Shown: piece after piece, positions 37,710-46,492 of the stretch
Layout: the number at the start of each line of letters is the position of its first letter
Numbering within the stretch: the stretch's first letter is position 1
NCBI GenBank assembly: GCA_018813905.1
Contig: JAHJAO010000123.1
Coordinates: 1 to 56,859 of the forward strand
From: Candidatus Omnitrophota bacterium
GTDB taxonomy: Bacteria; Omnitrophota; Gorgyraeia; B26-G9
Direction of reading: 5' to 3'
DNA: 56,859 nucleotides
Made by a program: the position numbers and the translations under genes
Notes under the pieces: model-generated
The model's database searches: none
The model's input: only the letters and a program-made list of their open reading frames with translations
Told to the model about the DNA's origin: nothing

Positions 37710-37903
37710 CAAATTTTTCGACGAAAAACACATACTTTTATCTCAATATCTTCTGAACAAAAAGGATACCCATATTTTTAAATGCTTTTTAAAACTAATT
37801 ACCTATTTCTTTTTTAAACATAACATTATCAAAATAAACAGGTTAAAACAAACACTATTCGTTGCGCTATTATTTGGATTGTTGGAAATAGATTAAGATA
37901 AGC

Positions 37904-38296
37904 TTAACGCTTAGTCCACTGGAAGCGAGCGCGCGCGCCTTTGCGGCCGTATTTCTTACGCTCTTTCATGCGCGAGTCGCGAGTGAGGAAATGAGATTTT
38001 TTTAAAACCGGTCTTAAGGCGGCGTCGTATTTGAGCAGAGCCCGGGCTAACCCGTGGCAAGTAGCTCCGGCTTGGCCAGAGAGCCCGCCGCCCCGGACAT
38101 TAACTGCGATATCGAATTTTGTTAATGAATTAGTCGCGATTAAAGGCTGCCGGATAAGCATAACTAACGCCTCTCTTTTAAAATACGCGTCCACAACCCG
38201 GTTATTCACCAGAAATTCTCCGTTGCCGGTTTTAAGCCGGACCCGGGCTACAGCTTCTTTTCTTCTGCCGGTAGCTGCATACGTTAAGTCTTTCAC
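37904..38296 (-). CDS. rpsI: Ribosomal protein S9
   Basis: 130 residues: YAATGRRKEAVARVRLKTGN, VRGGGLSGQAGATCHGLARA and the basic tail RKKYGRKGARARFQWTKR, whose last Lys-Arg reaches the P-site tRNA. Starts with GTG after AAAGGAGATAT. 23 bp after rplM, the universal L13-S9 pair. Confidence 0.98.
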   Translation of the reverse strand: MKDLTYAATGRRKEAVARVRLKTGNGEFLVNNRVVDAYFKREALVMLIRQPLIATNSLTKFDIAVNVRGGGLSGQAGATCHGLARALLKYDAALRPVLKKSHFLTRDSRMKERKKYGRKGARARFQWTKR

Positions 38297-38319
38297 TAAA
38301 ATATCTCCTTTTGATTATT

Positions 38320-38748
38320 CTAAACTTTTAATTCTTCGAGTTTTTGTTCCTGATGCGGATGCGTTGCCTCAGCGTATACCTTTAACCGCTTCAGCATCTT
38401 CCGGCCTAACGTATTATGCGGCAGCATGCCTCTTACTGCCCGCCTAATAACTTCGTCCGGCTTATTTTTGAGCATGGTCTGCAGATTATATGATTTCTGC
38501 CCGCTCGGATAACCGGAAACGTATTGATATATTTTGTCTTTCATCTTTTTACCCGTCACACAGACCTTTCCGGCATTGACCACAACAATGTGGTCGGACA
38601 TGTCCACGTGCGGCGTAAAATCCGCTTTATTTTTGCCTCTTAAAACCGTAGCGATTTTACTGGCCATCCGGCCCAAAATCTTCCCTTCGGCGTCGATAAT
38701 ATACCACTTTTTCTTTAAATCTTCTGCCTTGCGCATCAATGTCTTCAT
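38320..38748 (-). CDS. rplM: Ribosomal protein L13
   Basis: 142 residues: KKWYIIDAEGKILGRMASKI, ADFTPHVDMSDHIVVVNAGK, YQYVSGYPSGQKSYNLQTML and the signature VRGMLPHNTLGRKMLKRLKV. First gene of the L13-S9 operon behind a good promoter. Confidence 0.98.
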   Translation of the reverse strand: MKTLMRKAEDLKKKWYIIDAEGKILGRMASKIATVLRGKNKADFTPHVDMSDHIVVVNAGKVCVTGKKMKDKIYQYVSGYPSGQKSYNLQTMLKNKPDEVIRRAVRGMLPHNTLGRKMLKRLKVYAEATHPHQEQKLEELKV

Positions 38749-38821
38749 TTTGCTGCTTTTTCCGCCTTTGTTGTTTTTAAGAGAGTTTTTTACTAAAAAT
38801 GGTTGAAAATATTAGATAGAA

Positions 38822-38850
38822 AATATAGCACGACATCTATCTTCTGTCAA
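38822..38850 (-). promoter_or_regulatory. Sigma-70 promoter of rplM-rpsI
   Basis: On the minus strand TTGACA (38850-38845), 17 bp spacer, TATATT (38827-38822). The leader to rplM is about 65 bases. Confidence 0.85.
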
Positions 38851-38893
38851 GGGCAAAAATAATTTTTCTCTCCCGTCTCCCCGCGTCCTTACT

Positions 38894-38971
38894 GTGTAGG
38901 TTACAATTTGGAGCTTGGAATTTGGTGTTTGTTATTTATAACTTATAACTTATAATTTATAATCTATAATT
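38894..38971. repeat. Heptamer and decamer repeats downstream of the PEBP gene
   Basis: On the minus strand CCAAATT-CCAAGCT-CCAAATT forms three 7 bp units. Next to them ATAACTTATAACTTATAATT (plus strand) forms AT-rich repeats of about 8-10 bp that reach the stop codon of the neighbouring gene. Confidence 0.65.
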
Positions 38972-39521
38972 ATCTCTTATACAACCCCATCAGCTCGGCC
39001 TGGCCGATAATCCTGTCTTCTATTCTTTTTAATACTTCGCTCTTCCTTAATCCCGGCGGCAGGTCCAAACGCGTATTCAAAGCATAAAGCTTAAAGAAAT
39101 ACCGGTGCGCTTTTCCCGGCGGCGGCATGGGCCCGCCATAACCGCTCTTTCTGAAATCATTAATTCCCTGTTTTGACCCGTCGGACAAGCTTTCTTTAAC
39201 CGGTATATTTTCCGGCAACGCATTATTCTGTGCCGGGATATTATAAATAACCCAATGCACCCAGGTGCTTATAGGCGCGTCCGGGTCGTCACAGATAAGC
39301 ACAAAACTTTCCACTCCCGCCGGAGCATCCGTCCAAAAAAGTGGCGGAGAGATGTCTTTTCCCTCGCCGGTATATTGCCGGGGTATGTATCCCCCGGGCG
39401 CAAACGCCGAACTTTTCAGCTCCATAGCCATAACAACCTCCCCGGTTACCAATAAAAAGGCGGCGATAATAATACCGCACCCTATCATCCATTTTGCCGT
39501 GATAACCTTTTTTTCTCTCAT
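38970..39521 (-). CDS. PEBP/YbhB family protein with signal peptide
   Basis: 183 residues. N-terminal hydrophobic segment WMIGCGIIIAAFLLVTGEVV, then the phosphatidylethanolamine-binding-like fold: ELKSSAFAPGGYIPRQYTGE, DISPPLFWTDAPAGVESFVL, DDPDAPISTWVHWVIYNIPA, GKAHRYFFKLYALNTRLDLP and a C-terminal helix VLKRIEDRIIGQAELMGLYK. Bacterial members (YbhB, YbcL) have no firmly known role. The signal implies periplasmic or membrane-anchored location. 33 bp after sufB, probably co-transcribed. Confidence 0.9.
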   Translation of the reverse strand: MREKKVITAKWMIGCGIIIAAFLLVTGEVVMAMELKSSAFAPGGYIPRQYTGEGKDISPPLFWTDAPAGVESFVLICDDPDAPISTWVHWVIYNIPAQNNALPENIPVKESLSDGSKQGINDFRKSGYGGPMPPPGKAHRYFFKLYALNTRLDLPPGLRKSEVLKRIEDRIIGQAELMGLYKR

Positions 39522-39554
39522 TCCGGCCGCCGCCTCTTTTTTGTCCTGTATAAA

Positions 39555-40775
39555 CTAAAACGCTTCTTTCTCCAGAGTATCCAATATCCCGTCCATTTCC
39601 TTTTTTAACACCTGAGGTAATCCTTCAATCTGCACGTTCAGAAACCCGCGCACAATCGTTGCCGTAGCTTCCTCCCGGCTGATGCCCCGGGACATCAAAT
39701 ATTCGATTTCCTCCTGCGCGATTTTGCCGACGGCCGCCTCATGCGATAAGTCCACGCCGCTGACCTTTCCGATAAGTTCCGGGATAGCGTGAATCATGCC
39801 GGATTCTTTAAGAATCAGGCCGCGGCATTCCAGATGCGCCTTTACGGATTTCACCTCGCCGATTAACTGGCCGCGGGCGATAATATTGCCGCCGGTGGTT
39901 AAGGTGCGGGCAACGACTTCGGCTTTTGTATTCGGTGCCGCTAAAACCACTTTTGAGCCCACGTCCATATTCGAACCCGGCGGGGCGACGAGTATTGTGT
40001 TATACCGCGCGGTAGCTCCCGGCCCGACAAGGTTGCTTACCGGATACATCTGTAACGACTTCACCGGCTTCATGCAGATATAATTAGAGAGAAACAACCC
40101 GTTTTCCTCGACAATCGTTCCGGTCCGGGGCCGCACAGAAACGTCTTCCGCCCAGTTATGCACCATGGTAAAAGTTATTTTCGCGTTTTTCTTTACATAA
40201 AATTCGGAAACGCCCAGATGCAACCCGGCCTTGACATTCTTGGCCACGGTGCAACCGGTAATAATATGCAGGCTCGCGCCTTCTTCGGCGATAATCACGT
40301 TATGCACATGCTGGGATGTGCCTTGCATGCCCAGGTAAAGACAGGCCTGAAGCGGAAATATCGTCTCCACTCCGGCCTGGGCGCGGATAAAATAACCAAA
40401 ATGGGGCTCAAGTTCGGCTTGGGCGGTATATTTATCCGCGTCCACCTTCACCGCCTTCCACCAATAATCTTCGAACCAACTGTATTTATCCCGGGCCTGA
40501 TCCACGCTCATCAGCTCCAACCCTTCCTGTTTGACGCTGCAATGCACGACGTTGTGGTCCATCTGCAGATACGTTCCCGAGCGTTCCTTTCCGGTCAAGT
40601 CAATACCGCTGGTAAGCAGGTTTTCTCTTTCCGCTTCTTTTATGTTGGATAAATCCCGGATATAAGCGTGGGAGGACTTTTTCTTTCCAAAACTTTTAAT
40701 GTCCACGTCCTCGCCAAAGGCGGCCTTTTTTTCTTTCGCGGCTTTGGCTAGCTTTTTATGGTCTATTTTCGGCAT
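39555..40775 (-). CDS. sufB: SufB/SufD-type Fe-S cluster scaffold protein
   Basis: 406 residues from MPKIDHKKLAKAAKEKKAAF. The ATG at 40775 lies 8 bases after AGGAG, better than an in-frame GTG 9 bases upstream. The beta-helix core includes QGTSQHVHNVIIAEEGASLH, NAKITFTMVHNWAEDVSVRP, GPGATARYNTILVAPPGS, GQLIGEVKSVKAHLECRGLI (a Cys near the position of the SufB active Cys) and the end SHEAAVGKIAQEEIEYLMSR-GISREEA. Paired with sufC and without sufS, sufU or a second sufD here, it resembles the minimal two-gene SufBC type of archaea and deep anaerobes. Confidence 0.92.
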   Translation of the reverse strand: MPKIDHKKLAKAAKEKKAAFGEDVDIKSFGKKKSSHAYIRDLSNIKEAERENLLTSGIDLTGKERSGTYLQMDHNVVHCSVKQEGLELMSVDQARDKYSWFEDYWWKAVKVDADKYTAQAELEPHFGYFIRAQAGVETIFPLQACLYLGMQGTSQHVHNVIIAEEGASLHIITGCTVAKNVKAGLHLGVSEFYVKKNAKITFTMVHNWAEDVSVRPRTGTIVEENGLFLSNYICMKPVKSLQMYPVSNLVGPGATARYNTILVAPPGSNMDVGSKVVLAAPNTKAEVVARTLTTGGNIIARGQLIGEVKSVKAHLECRGLILKESGMIHAIPELIGKVSGVDLSHEAAVGKIAQEEIEYLMSRGISREEATATIVRGFLNVQIEGLPQVLKKEMDGILDTLEKEAF

Positions 40776-41488
40776 ACGGCACACTCCTGGTATCCGCTCC
40801 TATGGATATCCTTTAAAAGTTCGCGCGGGTTGCCGCGGCAGATAAAATTACCGTTTATCAATACGCAGCCGCGGTCCGCCTCCACGTAATCAAGTATATA
40901 TCCGGTATGGGTAATAATCAAACCGGCTTTTGTCCGGTCGCGGCGATGGTGATCTTTCTGCAATAATTTATTTATCGTTTTACCCATCACGCAGATATTT
41001 TCCAGATCCACGCCGGATTCGGGCTCGTCCAAAAGCACGAAATCACACCCCTGCGCCATAAGCTGCAGGAGTTCTGAACGCTTAATCTCTCCGCCCGAGA
41101 ACCCGTAATTTATATCCCGCTCAAGAAAACTCTCCATGTTCAACTGGTCCACCCACTCCTTTGCGTAATCTTTTTTCCCGGAGCAGACTTCGACCATCTG
41201 TTTTAAACTCACTCCTTTTATCGTCGGCGGCCTCTGGAACATCAGCCCCAGCCCGCGTTTTGCCCGTTCATCCACGGGCAGATGCGTGATATCTTCGCCT
41301 TTAAAAATTATCCGGCCCGATGTTACCTTATAATTAGAAAAACCCATTATCGCCATAATCAACGTCGTCTTTCCCGAACCGTTGGGCCCGAACAGGACAA
41401 ACGTCTCTCCGGCGTTAACTTCCAGATTAACGTTTTTTAGAATTTCTTTTCCCGGGATTTCCACGCATAGATTTTCGATTTTTAACAT
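40763..41488 (-). CDS. sufC: SufC, ABC-type ATPase of Fe-S cluster assembly
   Basis: 241 residues. Walker A is FVLFGPNGSGKTTLIMAIMG, the Q-loop region is GLGLMFQRPPTIKGVSLKQM, the ABC signature is YGFSGGEIKRSELLQLMAQG, Walker B is CDFVLLDEPESGVDLENICV, and the switch His lies in GLIITHTGYIL. It drives the SufB scaffold. Overlaps sufB by 13 bp. Confidence 0.95.
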   Translation of the reverse strand: MLKIENLCVEIPGKEILKNVNLEVNAGETFVLFGPNGSGKTTLIMAIMGFSNYKVTSGRIIFKGEDITHLPVDERAKRGLGLMFQRPPTIKGVSLKQMVEVCSGKKDYAKEWVDQLNMESFLERDINYGFSGGEIKRSELLQLMAQGCDFVLLDEPESGVDLENICVMGKTINKLLQKDHHRRDRTKAGLIITHTGYILDYVEADRGCVLINGNFICRGNPRELLKDIHRSGYQECAVCRK

Positions 41489-41612
41489 ATCCGTTTACCC
41501 GTCTTCCCTTTTATTTTTTTCTATGTTAAAACCTGGGCCTTTGGGATTGCCTCCGGAATTTTGCAGGTTAACTTTTCGCTGTTCATAGCGGTAAACTTTT
41601 ATAGTGAAAACT

Positions 41613-41641
41613 ATTTAACTATAAATAGCCGGTAACGTCAA
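41613..41641 (-). promoter_or_regulatory. Possible promoter of sufC-sufB, back to back with the fhs promoter
   Basis: On the minus strand TTGACG (41641-41636), 17 bp, TTAAAT (41618-41613, 4 of 6 matches). Its -35 lies 12 bp from the -35 of the divergent fhs promoter, and the two form a GTCAAG/CTTGAC inverted repeat. The rest of the 118-base leader shows nothing clear. Confidence 0.4.
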
Positions 41642-41653
41642 GCGAATATTTTC

Positions 41654-41682
41654 TTGACACATCCCGGGGTAAATCCTATAAT
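41654..41682 (+). promoter_or_regulatory. Consensus sigma-70 promoter of fhs
   Basis: TTGACA at 41654-41659, exactly 17 bp, TATAAT at 41677-41682: both hexamers are perfect. The transcript should start near 41689, giving a leader of about 57 bases without an obvious riboswitch. Confidence 0.92.
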
Positions 41683-41746
41683 AATTTTAAGTTTTTTTGA
41701 CGGAAAAATGGCTTTTTCTCTTTTTATAACCGAAGGGAGACCCCTC

Positions 41747-43441
41747 ATGCTCAGCGACCTGGACATTGCCCAATCGATAACCCTGAAACCGATAGACCAG
41801 ATCGCCTCTTCTGTCGGGATAAAAGCGGACGAACTCGAATTATACGGCAACCACAAAGCCAAGATAAAACTGGAAATATTAAACCGCCTCCAGAACAACC
41901 CCAACGCCAAATACATTGATGTAACCGCGATAACGCCTACGCCGCTAGGCGAAGGCAAGACCGTAAATACTATCGGTTTATCCTTGGGCTTAAATAAAAT
42001 CGGTAAGAAATCAATCGTTTGTATTCGTCAGCCGTCGTTGGGCCCGGTGTTCGGCATAAAGGGGGGCGCGGCCGGCGGCGGATATTCCCAGGTTCTGCCT
42101 ATGGAAGATTTCAACCTGCACCTGACCGGTGATGTACATGCGGTCGGTCTTGCCCATAATTTATGCGCGGCATTCCTGGACAACCATATCTTCAAAGGCA
42201 ACCCGCTCAATATCGACCCGCACACAATCAGCTGGAAGCGGGTCATCGACGTCAGCGACCGTTTTCTGCGCAATATCACTATCGGCCTGGGCGGAAAAGA
42301 AGACGGAATTCCGCGTGAGAGCGGGTTTGATATTACCGTAGCCAGTGAGGTCATGGCTATTTTAGCTTTAACTACAAGCCTTGCGGATTTGCGCAAGCAA
42401 TTGGGCAAGATATTTCTGGCTACGACATCCGACGGAAAAGCCGTCACTCCGGAAGACATAAAGGTTGCCGGCTCCATGGCCGTACTGTTAAAAGACGCCA
42501 TAAAGCCGAATCTTCTGCAGACAACCGAAGGCACCGCGTGTTTTGTCCATGCCGGGCCCTTTGCCAATATCGCTCACGGCAATAGCTCTATCTTAGCGGA
42601 CAGAATCGCCGTGAAACTTACCGACTTCGTGGTCACCGAAAGCGGCTTTGGCGCGGATTGCGGCGCGGAAAAATTCATGAACATCAAATGCCGCTACAGC
42701 GGCTTAAAACCGGATTGCGTGGTTATGGTTTGCTCCATCCGCGCTTTAAAAATGCACAGCGGCCGGTTTAACGTCGTTGCCGGAAAACCGCTGGATGAGG
42801 GCTTGCTAAAAGAGAACCTACAAGCCGTGGAAGAAGGCTGCTGCAACCTGGAAAAGCAAATCGAAAATATGCTTCTTTTCGGCATTCCGGTAGTTGTCGC
42901 CATTAACCGCTTTACTGCCGATACAGACAAGGAAATCGAAGTGGTAAAACGCAACGCCATGGCCGCTGGAGCTATGGACGCGGTTATCAGTCTGGCGCAC
43001 GCCAAGGGCGGTGAAGGCATGCAGGAGGTAGCGCAAGCGGTTGTGCGTGCGACTGCTCAACCCGCTAACTTCAAATTCCTGTATCCTGTAGAAGCTTCCA
43101 TAAAGGAAAAAATAGAAACCATCGCCACAAAAATATACGGGGCGAAAAACGTAAAATATCATCCGCTGGCCGAATCTAAGATAAAACAATACACCGACCT
43201 CGGTTTTGATAAGCTGCCCATTTGCATGGCCAAAACACACCTTTCCCTTTCGCACGACCCCGCATTAAAAGGACGGCCGCGCGATTTCACCCTGCCGATT
43301 AGGGACGTGAACGCCTCGGTAGGCGCGGGATTTATCTATCCTCTGTGCGGGACAATGCGGACCATGCCCGGGTTGCCGACAACGCCTTGCGGGACAAAGG
43401 TGGATATCGACGAAACCGGTAAGGTCGTCGGGCTATTCTAA
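41747..43441 (+). CDS. fhs: Formate--tetrahydrofolate ligase
   Basis: 564 residues from the ATG at 41747, which follows GAAGGGAG; the frame extends further upstream only through the promoter. The ATP loop is TAITPTPLGEGKTVNTIGLS. IRQPSLGPVFGIKGGAAGGG, TGDVHAVGLAHNLCAAFLDN, TEGTACFVHAGPFANIAHGN, ESGFGADCGAEKF and FVTKMHLSLSHDPALKG-like (here MAKTHLSLSHDPALKG) are FTHFS hallmarks. It makes 10-formyl-THF from formate and ATP, as in acetogenic or C1 metabolism. It is the first gene of the plus-strand run. Confidence 0.97.
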   Translation: MLSDLDIAQSITLKPIDQIASSVGIKADELELYGNHKAKIKLEILNRLQNNPNAKYIDVTAITPTPLGEGKTVNTIGLSLGLNKIGKKSIVCIRQPSLGPVFGIKGGAAGGGYSQVLPMEDFNLHLTGDVHAVGLAHNLCAAFLDNHIFKGNPLNIDPHTISWKRVIDVSDRFLRNITIGLGGKEDGIPRESGFDITVASEVMAILALTTSLADLRKQLGKIFLATTSDGKAVTPEDIKVAGSMAVLLKDAIKPNLLQTTEGTACFVHAGPFANIAHGNSSILADRIAVKLTDFVVTESGFGADCGAEKFMNIKCRYSGLKPDCVVMVCSIRALKMHSGRFNVVAGKPLDEGLLKENLQAVEEGCCNLEKQIENMLLFGIPVVVAINRFTADTDKEIEVVKRNAMAAGAMDAVISLAHAKGGEGMQEVAQAVVRATAQPANFKFLYPVEASIKEKIETIATKIYGAKNVKYHPLAESKIKQYTDLGFDKLPICMAKTHLSLSHDPALKGRPRDFTLPIRDVNASVGAGFIYPLCGTMRTMPGLPTTPCGTKVDIDETGKVVGLF

Positions 43442-43444
43442 ACT

Positions 43445-43512
43445 AGACACAAGACCCAGGACTCAAGAAAAAATAAAAACCTTGGGACTTGAGTCTTGAG
43501 GCTTGAGCCTAA
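43445..43512. repeat. CTTG heptamer repeats and hairpin between fhs and the short mfd
   Basis: GGGACTT-GAGTCTT-GAGGCTT-GAGCCTA are four 7 bp units. GACTCAAG (about 43460) can pair with CTTGAGTC (about 43490), which could end fhs transcription. The mfd-like start follows with no ribosome site. Confidence 0.6.
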
Positions 43513-43515
43513 GAT

Positions 43516-45402
43516 ATGTTTAAGATCCTAAAACTATATCCAAAACAATCGATAGATTTAGAAAAAATCTCTGCCCAGCTTATCGATTTCGGCTACGAAC
43601 GCAACCCGGATAAAATCTCCCGAAAAGGCGAATTTTCCCGGCGCGGGTCGATATTCGACATCTATCCCGTAAATTACGAGCATCCGGTAAGGGTGGAGCT
43701 GGATTTTGAAGTTATAAAAAAAATATTCACCTTTTCCCTTTTTTCCGGCAAAATCATCAGCGAGCAGAATCCGCTGATAATCCTTCCCCGCCGGCACACG
43801 CTGAAACTCGTCTTTAGCCCGCAGCGGCTGTCCATAAACAAATTCGAAGAGCTGGAAAAAAGCGATTATGTTGTGCATATCGACCACGGTATCGGCAAAT
43901 ACCTGGGCATGAGTAAGCTAAAATCCCGGCGGCATATAAAGCTCAAATACGCCGACGGCGCCGTCCTGTATGTACCTTTAAACCAGAAACACCTCCTGCA
44001 GAAATATATCGCTTTTGCCGGCCGCGCGCCGCGCCTGCACAAACTCGGCGGAAAACTCTGGCAGAAGACAAAAATAAAAACCCAAAAAGGCATTAACAGT
44101 TTTGCGCAAGGATTATTAACCATCAACGCCAAGCGCGCTTCCCTATCCGGTTTTGCCTTTTCCAAAGACAGCGACTGGCAGCGGGAATTCGAAAAGAGGT
44201 TCCCTTACAAAGAAACGCCGGACCAGGAAAAAGCCACTTTCCAGACAAAAAAAGATATGGAATCACAACGGCCCATGGACCGGCTTCTCTGCGGCGACGT
44301 CGGTTACGGAAAAACCGAAGTCGCTTTCCGGGCGGCCTTTAAAGCCGTCATGGACAACAGGCAAGTGGCGATGCTGGTGCCCACGACCATTTTAGCCGAA
44401 CAACACTATCATAATTTTATTGAGCGTGTCCAGGATTTTCCCGTAAACATCCAGATGCTCAGCCGGTTCAAGAACGCATCCGAGCAAAACCGGACGATAA
44501 AAGACTTGAGGCTGGGCAAAGTGGACATCGTCATCGGCACACACCGGCTCCTATCCGAAGATATAAGCTTTAAAGACCTGGGCATGGTCATTATTGACGA
44601 AGAACAGCGTTTCGGCGTGCGGGCAAAAGAAAAATTAAAACATATCCGCGAACTGGTCGACGTTCTCACCTTGACCGCGACCCCTATTCCCCGCACCCTT
44701 TACATGTCGCTTCTCGGAGTTAAAGACATGTCTACGATTAACACCGCTCCGGAAAAGAGGCTGCCCATCGAAACCTTTGTCCTGACCTACGACGATGAGC
44801 TGGTAAGCGGCGCTATCCGTAACGAGCTCGAACGCGGCGGCCAAGTGTATTTCATCCACAACCGCATAAAAGATATCGGGCATATTTCCACGCGTCTTAA
44901 AACTCTTGTGCCCGAAGCCCGGATTGCTATCGGCCACGGCCGCATGCCTGAACACGAGCTGGAAAAAGTCATGCTCGACTTTATCGAGCATAAAGTCGAC
45001 ATCCTGGTATCCACGACCATCGTCGAATCCGGGCTGGACATCCCCAACGCCAACACGCTTATTGTCAACCACGCCGAATGCTTCGGGCTTGCCGACCTGT
45101 ACCAATTGCGGGGCCGGGTGGGACGGTTCAACAAAAAAGCTTACGCCTACTTTCTCACTCCTAAACACACCACTTTTAACCCCGAAGCGCAAAGGCGCCT
45201 GAAATCCATCCAGAAATTCACGGCTTTGGGCTCGGGATTTAAGATCGCGATGGAGGATTTGGAGATCCGGGGCGCGGGTAATCTTCTGGGCGAAGCCCAG
45301 CACGGCTTTATCCTGGCCGTCGGATTTGACCTCTACTGCCAGCTTCTATCCGCGGCCATAACTACTCTCAAAACAGCACCTAAGATGTCCGGGCTGCTTT
45401 AA
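43516..45402 (+). CDS. mfd: Shortened transcription-repair coupling factor (Mfd-like translocase)
   Basis: 628 residues against about 1150 for normal Mfd. Residues 1-95 match only the end of the UvrB-homology region (ERNPDKISRKGEFSRRGSIF, DIYPV..EHPVRVEL). Residues 105-180 are the CarD-like RNA polymerase-interacting domain (SDYVVHIDHGIGKYLGMSKL). The RecG-like translocase follows: Walker A CGDVGYGKTEVAFRAA, DEEQ box VIIDEEQRFGV, LTATPIPRTLYMSLLGVKDM, VSTTIVESGLDIPNANTLIV and the TRG region LGSGFKIAMEDLEIRGAGNL. It stops at YCQLLSAAITTLKTAP, so the C-terminal D7 domain is missing, as are D1a, D2 and most of D1b at the front. The gene is intact, with no frameshift visible. Confidence 0.9.
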   Translation: MFKILKLYPKQSIDLEKISAQLIDFGYERNPDKISRKGEFSRRGSIFDIYPVNYEHPVRVELDFEVIKKIFTFSLFSGKIISEQNPLIILPRRHTLKLVFSPQRLSINKFEELEKSDYVVHIDHGIGKYLGMSKLKSRRHIKLKYADGAVLYVPLNQKHLLQKYIAFAGRAPRLHKLGGKLWQKTKIKTQKGINSFAQGLLTINAKRASLSGFAFSKDSDWQREFEKRFPYKETPDQEKATFQTKKDMESQRPMDRLLCGDVGYGKTEVAFRAAFKAVMDNRQVAMLVPTTILAEQHYHNFIERVQDFPVNIQMLSRFKNASEQNRTIKDLRLGKVDIVIGTHRLLSEDISFKDLGMVIIDEEQRFGVRAKEKLKHIRELVDVLTLTATPIPRTLYMSLLGVKDMSTINTAPEKRLPIETFVLTYDDELVSGAIRNELERGGQVYFIHNRIKDIGHISTRLKTLVPEARIAIGHGRMPEHELEKVMLDFIEHKVDILVSTTIVESGLDIPNANTLIVNHAECFGLADLYQLRGRVGRFNKKAYAYFLTPKHTTFNPEAQRRLKSIQKFTALGSGFKIAMEDLEIRGAGNLLGEAQHGFILAVGFDLYCQLLSAAITTLKTAPKMSGLL

Positions 45403-45407
45403 TTTTC

Positions 45408-45436
45408 TTGTGTTATATTTCATTGTATGTTATATT
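45408..45436 (+). promoter_or_regulatory. Probable promoter of the SurA-like gene
   Basis: TTGTGT at 45408-45413, 17 bp spacer, TATATT at 45431-45436. A weaker match than the other promoters, but correctly spaced and just downstream of the mfd-like stop. Confidence 0.5.
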
Positions 45437-45475
45437 AAAACATTGTAGCCATTGTCAGTAATTTTGGAGAAGTTG

Positions 45476-46474
45476 ATGTCCCGATTAATCCCGAAACTCA
45501 CGATTTTCCTTGCGGCTGTATTGACGGCTGCGCAGTTTTTTTCGTCTGGTCTTTTATCCCAGCCTGAATTTACCGAAAAGATTTTAGCCGTGGTAAACGG
45601 CAACCCGATCACACAAACTGATGTTGACGAAATCCTCAACCCCATATATCTGCAGTACAAAAATACTTACAGCGGTAAAGAGCTTGAGCAGAAGATGGAA
45701 ATCGCCCGTTCGGATATTTTAAAACAGCTGATCGAAGACGAGCTCATGCTGGAGGAGGCAAAAAGACAGGAATTGAAAATCGAAGACTCAGAAATAGACA
45801 AGCTGGTTAACGATTTAAAAGCTAATTTTAACACTCCGGACGAATTCCTTGCGGTTTTAGAAAACCAGAACGTAAGCTTAAACGAGTTAAGAAACCGTTA
45901 CCGCAAACAACTCCTGATTAAGAAAGTCGCGGATAAAGAAGTCCTGGCAAAAATAATCATCTCTCCTTCTGAAATAAGCGAATATTACGAAAAAAACAAG
46001 GAACAATACAAAATCCCGGAACAGGTGCGTTTAAGAAATATTTTCCTGCAAGCCAAAAAAGAAAACGAAGCCGAAGTCGCCAAAAATATAAACGATATCT
46101 ATGAACAGCTAAAAAAAGGCGCGGAATTCGTGGAACTTGTGGAAAAATATTCCCAGGACACGAACATTGTCGATTCCGGCGATACGGGCTTTATGAAACG
46201 CGGTTCCATGCGCAAGGAAATCGAAGACGCCGTGTTCGGCCTCAAAGAGGGTGAATTCACCCCGCCCATAAAAACACCTACCGGTTATTATATCTTCCGC
46301 TTGGAAGAAAAACAGCCCGTTTCTTTTCCGCCGGCGGAACAAGTACAGGAAAAAATCCGGGGCCAGTTATACCAGCAAAAAGTAAAAGAAAAACTTAAGG
46401 CGTGGGTTAACGCATTAAAAAACTCCGCCTTAATCGAAATAAAAACTGACCTGTTTAAGAACAAACAAAATTAA
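45476..46474 (+). CDS. SurA/PrsA-like peptidyl-prolyl isomerase chaperone
   Basis: 332 residues from MSRLIPKLTIFLAAVLTAAQ, an N-terminal signal; this ATG follows TTGGAGAAG, while an upstream in-frame ATG has no ribosome site. ILAVVNGNPITQTDVDEIL opens the SurA N-terminal chaperone domain. A parvulin domain follows at about 185-285 (EQVRLRNIFLQAKKENEAEV, SQDTNIVDSGDTGFMKRGSM, FGLKEGEFTPPIKTPTGYYI). It should assist outer-membrane protein folding in the periplasm. The order surA-pdxA-rsmA that follows is the one seen in many Gram-negatives. Confidence 0.9.
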   Translation: MSRLIPKLTIFLAAVLTAAQFFSSGLLSQPEFTEKILAVVNGNPITQTDVDEILNPIYLQYKNTYSGKELEQKMEIARSDILKQLIEDELMLEEAKRQELKIEDSEIDKLVNDLKANFNTPDEFLAVLENQNVSLNELRNRYRKQLLIKKVADKEVLAKIIISPSEISEYYEKNKEQYKIPEQVRLRNIFLQAKKENEAEVAKNINDIYEQLKKGAEFVELVEKYSQDTNIVDSGDTGFMKRGSMRKEIEDAVFGLKEGEFTPPIKTPTGYYIFRLEEKQPVSFPPAEQVQEKIRGQLYQQKVKEKLKAWVNALKNSALIEIKTDLFKNKQN

Positions 46475-46492
46475 CCGAGGTGATAAATAATC

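Noticed and set aside
37531-37731. 66-residue minus-strand frame upstream of argC
   Set aside because: It overlaps the start of argC in another frame and crosses the predicted promoter; no ribosome site.
41683-41746. THF riboswitch in the fhs leader
   Set aside because: The 57-base leader is short and lacks any conserved paired regions that I recognise.
43442-43520. Frameshift hiding the N-terminal half of Mfd upstream
   Set aside because: The upstream sequence is fully occupied by fhs with intact motifs; only about 70 bp of repeats lie between, so the missing domains are not here.
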